DNA of 64,000 bases from Geothrix sp. PMB-07. Lineage in GTDB: Bacteria; Acidobacteriota; Holophagae; Holophagales; Holophagaceae. The notes below the pieces were generated by a model that did no database searches, was not told where the DNA came from, and saw only the letters and a list, made by a program, of their open reading frames with translations. The stretch lies in contig NZ_CP132333.1 in the NCBI RefSeq assembly GCF_030758935.1, forward strand, positions 1,550,992 to 1,614,991, written 5' to 3'. The translations under genes were made by a program, and so were the position numbers. This document shows, piece after piece, positions 62,473 through 64,000 of the stretch. Within the stretch, counting starts at the first letter, position 1. Each line of letters opens with the position of its first letter.

Positions 62473-63120
62473 ATGAACCTTCCGAACCTTCTTTCGCTCG
62501 CCCGGATCCTCATGGTCCCTGTTCTGGTCGTGGTGCTCATGACCAAGGTGACGAACCACGAGGTCATCGGCGTGGTGGTGTTCTGGGTGGCCTCCATCAC
62601 GGATTGGCTGGACGGCTACCTGGCCCGGCGCTGGAAGCAGGTGACCACGCTCGGCAAGCTGCTGGATCCCCTCGCAGACAAGCTGCTGGTCTCGGGTGCC
62701 CTCATTTCGCTGGTGGAACTGAACCTCGCGCCGGCCTGGATGACCTTCGTCATCGTCGCGCGTGAATTCGCCATCACAGGCCTGCGCGGCATCGCCAGCG
62801 AAGAGGGCATGACCATTCCCGCGGGCACCGTGGGCAAGTGGAAGATGGGCTTCCAGGTGGCGGCCATCTCCTGCCTCATCCTCGGCCCAAGGCTCGACTA
62901 CTGGCTCTACGAGTGGACCCACAAGGAGATCTTCCACTTCTTCATCCAGCTGAACCGGCCCTACACCTTCTTCTGGGGCATGGGTGTGCTGCTGCTCTGG
63001 GGTGCGGTGATCCTGGCCATCTGGAGCGCCATCTCCTACTTTCACGGCTTCTGGAAGGTGGTGGGCCCGCGCATCATGGCCGGGAACAGCCACCTGACCG
63101 GGCCTGAGGATTCCGAATGA
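62473..63120 (+). CDS. pgsA: CDP-diacylglycerol--glycerol-3-phosphate 3-phosphatidyltransferase
   Basis: PgsA makes phosphatidylglycerol phosphate in the inner membrane. The CDP-alcohol phosphotransferase signature is complete at residues about 44-72: DWLDGYLARR then GKLLDPLADK (D-x2-DG-x2-AR-x8-G-x3-D-x3-D). The protein has about five helices and 215 residues, slightly longer than E. coli PgsA because of an extra loop near 140-165. It overlaps the DUF502 gene by ATGA. Confidence 0.95.
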   Translation: MNLPNLLSLARILMVPVLVVVLMTKVTNHEVIGVVVFWVASITDWLDGYLARRWKQVTTLGKLLDPLADKLLVSGALISLVELNLAPAWMTFVIVAREFAITGLRGIASEEGMTIPAGTVGKWKMGFQVAAISCLILGPRLDYWLYEWTHKEIFHFFIQLNRPYTFFWGMGVLLLWGAVILAIWSAISYFHGFWKVVGPRIMAGNSHLTGPEDSE

Positions 63121-63731
63121 TCCGAAAGTATCTCCTCGCGGGCCTGTTTACCCTGCTGCCGCTGGTGGTCACGCTGTGGATCCTCAAGGGCATCTTCACG
63201 GCCCTCATCGGCATCTTCCGTGGACCCCTCACGTGGCTCGCCCACCTGATCCATGTGCCCGATCCACCCACCTGGGGCCTGGCGCTCTTCTCGGCCCTGG
63301 CCACGGTGCTGCTGCTGCTCCTGGTGGGCGCTCTGGTGGGTAATTTCATCGGCCGCCAGGTGCTGAGCTGGCTGGACGAGCTGATGATGCACATCCCCGT
63401 GGTGAAGACCATCTACGGCGCCACCCGGCAGCTCATGGGCGCCATCCAATCGGGGCAGGGCGGTAGCTTCAAGGATGTGGTGCTGGTGGAGTGGCCTCAT
63501 CCCGGGTCGTACACTCTTGGTTTCGTGGCCAGCCGCAACTGTTCCTGGGCCATTGAGGGCGGCGAAAGCCTGGTGGCGGTCTACGTGCCCACCTCGCCCA
63601 ACCCCACCTCCGGCTACGTGGTGATGGTGGAGGCGGCCAAGGTGAAGCCCGTGGATCTCAGCGCGGACCAGGCCCTCACCTGGGCCGTGAGTGGCGGGGT
63701 GGTGGTGCCTGATCCCAACCGGGGCCGCTGA
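63117..63731 (+). CDS. DUF502 family membrane protein
   Basis: The 204-residue protein has two membrane helices in the first 75 residues (LLAGLFTLLPLVVTLWIL and LALFSALATVLLLLLVGALVGNFIG) and a cytoplasmic beta-rich domain with the family phrases HIPVVKTIYGATRQLM, VLVEWPHPGSYTLGFV and PTSPNPTSGYVVMV. Function is not established for the family, which is often found near phospholipid or cell-envelope genes. It is coupled to pgsA by an ATGA overlap. Confidence 0.9.
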   Translation: MIRKYLLAGLFTLLPLVVTLWILKGIFTALIGIFRGPLTWLAHLIHVPDPPTWGLALFSALATVLLLLLVGALVGNFIGRQVLSWLDELMMHIPVVKTIYGATRQLMGAIQSGQGGSFKDVVLVEWPHPGSYTLGFVASRNCSWAIEGGESLVAVYVPTSPNPTSGYVVMVEAAKVKPVDLSADQALTWAVSGGVVVPDPNRGR

Positions 63732-63732
63732 G

Positions 63733-64000
63733 GTGGCCGGGGCCCTGGAAGGCAAGCGGATTCTGGTGACCGGCGCCGGCAGTGGCATCGGCCGCGTGGC
63801 CGCCCGCCTGTTTCAAGAACGTGGGGCCGCCCTGGTGCTGGCGGGCCGACGTCTGGAGGCGCTTCAGGAGACCTCTCCACTGGCTCAGTGCGTGCAGCTG
63901 GATCATGCCGACGAGGCCGCGGTCGCAGGTTTCACCGCCGGGTGCGGTCCCCTGGATGGTCTGTTCCTGGCTGCAGGAGAACTTCGGACAGGCTCTGTCG
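63733..64000 (+). CDS. Short-chain dehydrogenase/reductase, 5' part only
   Basis: A GTG one base after the DUF502 stop opens a frame to the window edge (89 codons). It contains the NAD(P)-binding loop TGAGSGIG, AGRR after the second strand (favouring NADP) and LAAGELRTGSV where NNAG usually stands. The family call rests on the N-terminal half only. It is probably the third gene of the pgsA operon. Confidence 0.85.
   Translation, partial: MAGALEGKRILVTGAGSGIGRVAARLFQERGAALVLAGRRLEALQETSPLAQCVQLDHADEAAVAGFTAGCGPLDGLFLAAGELRTGSV

Noticed and set aside
1-64000. tRNA, rRNA, CRISPR, IS or prophage elements
   Set aside because: None seen: no tandem spacer repeats, no transposase- or integrase-like product, and no cloverleaf noticed by eye. 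A tRNA scan could still reveal one.

Overview
The window is a GC-rich (roughly two thirds G+C by eye), densely coding bacterial chromosome segment. Short intergenic gaps, many ATGA/GTGA overlaps and both strands in use give a housekeeping rather than mobile character. The mix (MEP-pathway ispE and an ispH fusion, quinol-type nitric oxide reductase, Sel1 and LytS/LytTR families, an epoxyqueuosine reductase, a propeller-type sensor kinase, Ser/Thr kinase with TPRs, Gram-negative lipoproteins) fits an Acidobacteriota of the Holophaga/Geothrix type. That placement is inference from gene content and protein style; no rRNA or tRNA is visible to confirm it. No stretch longer than about 300 bases lacks a gene. 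I saw no insertion sequence, prophage or CRISPR array.

Layout. 1-3036 (minus): ispE, then an ABC exporter ATPase/permease pair and a cut-off gene. 3075-7149: thioesterase, GNAT and a methionine aminopeptidase without a normal start codon, then a three-gene operon of unknown function. 7190-13018: TMEM175-like channel, beta-helix lipoprotein, purT, an Lrp regulator divergent from a Cys/Met PLP lyase, and a double VOC protein. 13069-24961: recG, a Ser/Thr kinase with TPR region, an XRE regulator, a secreted protein, two Sel1 proteins and a two-component-regulator-propeller histidine kinase. 25023-31390: coaD, ddl, an orphan flagellar-rod-like protein, then an envelope operon (inactive S41-like protein, divergent polysaccharide deacetylase, class D beta-lactamase), followed by a fluoride riboswitch and a CLC-type fluoride exporter. 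31397-41713: cation-efflux membrane protein, RsbW-type kinase, qNOR, ppc, a chemoreceptor and a dCache kinase. 41856-48455: an IspH-UbiA fusion, a small secreted protein, an SDR, a Cache protein, and an acyltransferase/LytS/LytTR operon. 48470-55702: hydrolase with its TetR regulator, polA preceded by a small duplicate of its own 5' end, tpx, and a second LytS/LytTR pair. 55743-64000: purD, 3-hydroxyacyl-CoA dehydrogenase, DinB, speA, queG, a YedF-like protein, pgsA, a DUF502 protein and a truncated SDR.

How genes work together. The clearest regulated unit is fluoride defence: a crcB-motif aptamer lies directly in front of the CLC exporter. A TetR operator sits between the -35 and -10 of the TetR-hydrolase operon, indicating autoregulation. 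The Lrp regulator probably controls the adjacent lyase through two identical 15-base repeats. Isoprenoid supply appears twice (ispE and the ispH fusion), purine synthesis twice (purT, purD).

The most unusual items are the IspH-UbiA fusion with a perfect inverted repeat at its predicted transcript start, the polA leader duplicate, two conserved genes lacking any ATG/GTG/TTG start in frame, the inactivated S41-like protein next to an OXA-type beta-lactamase, and a thiol peroxidase whose active-site Thr is Met.
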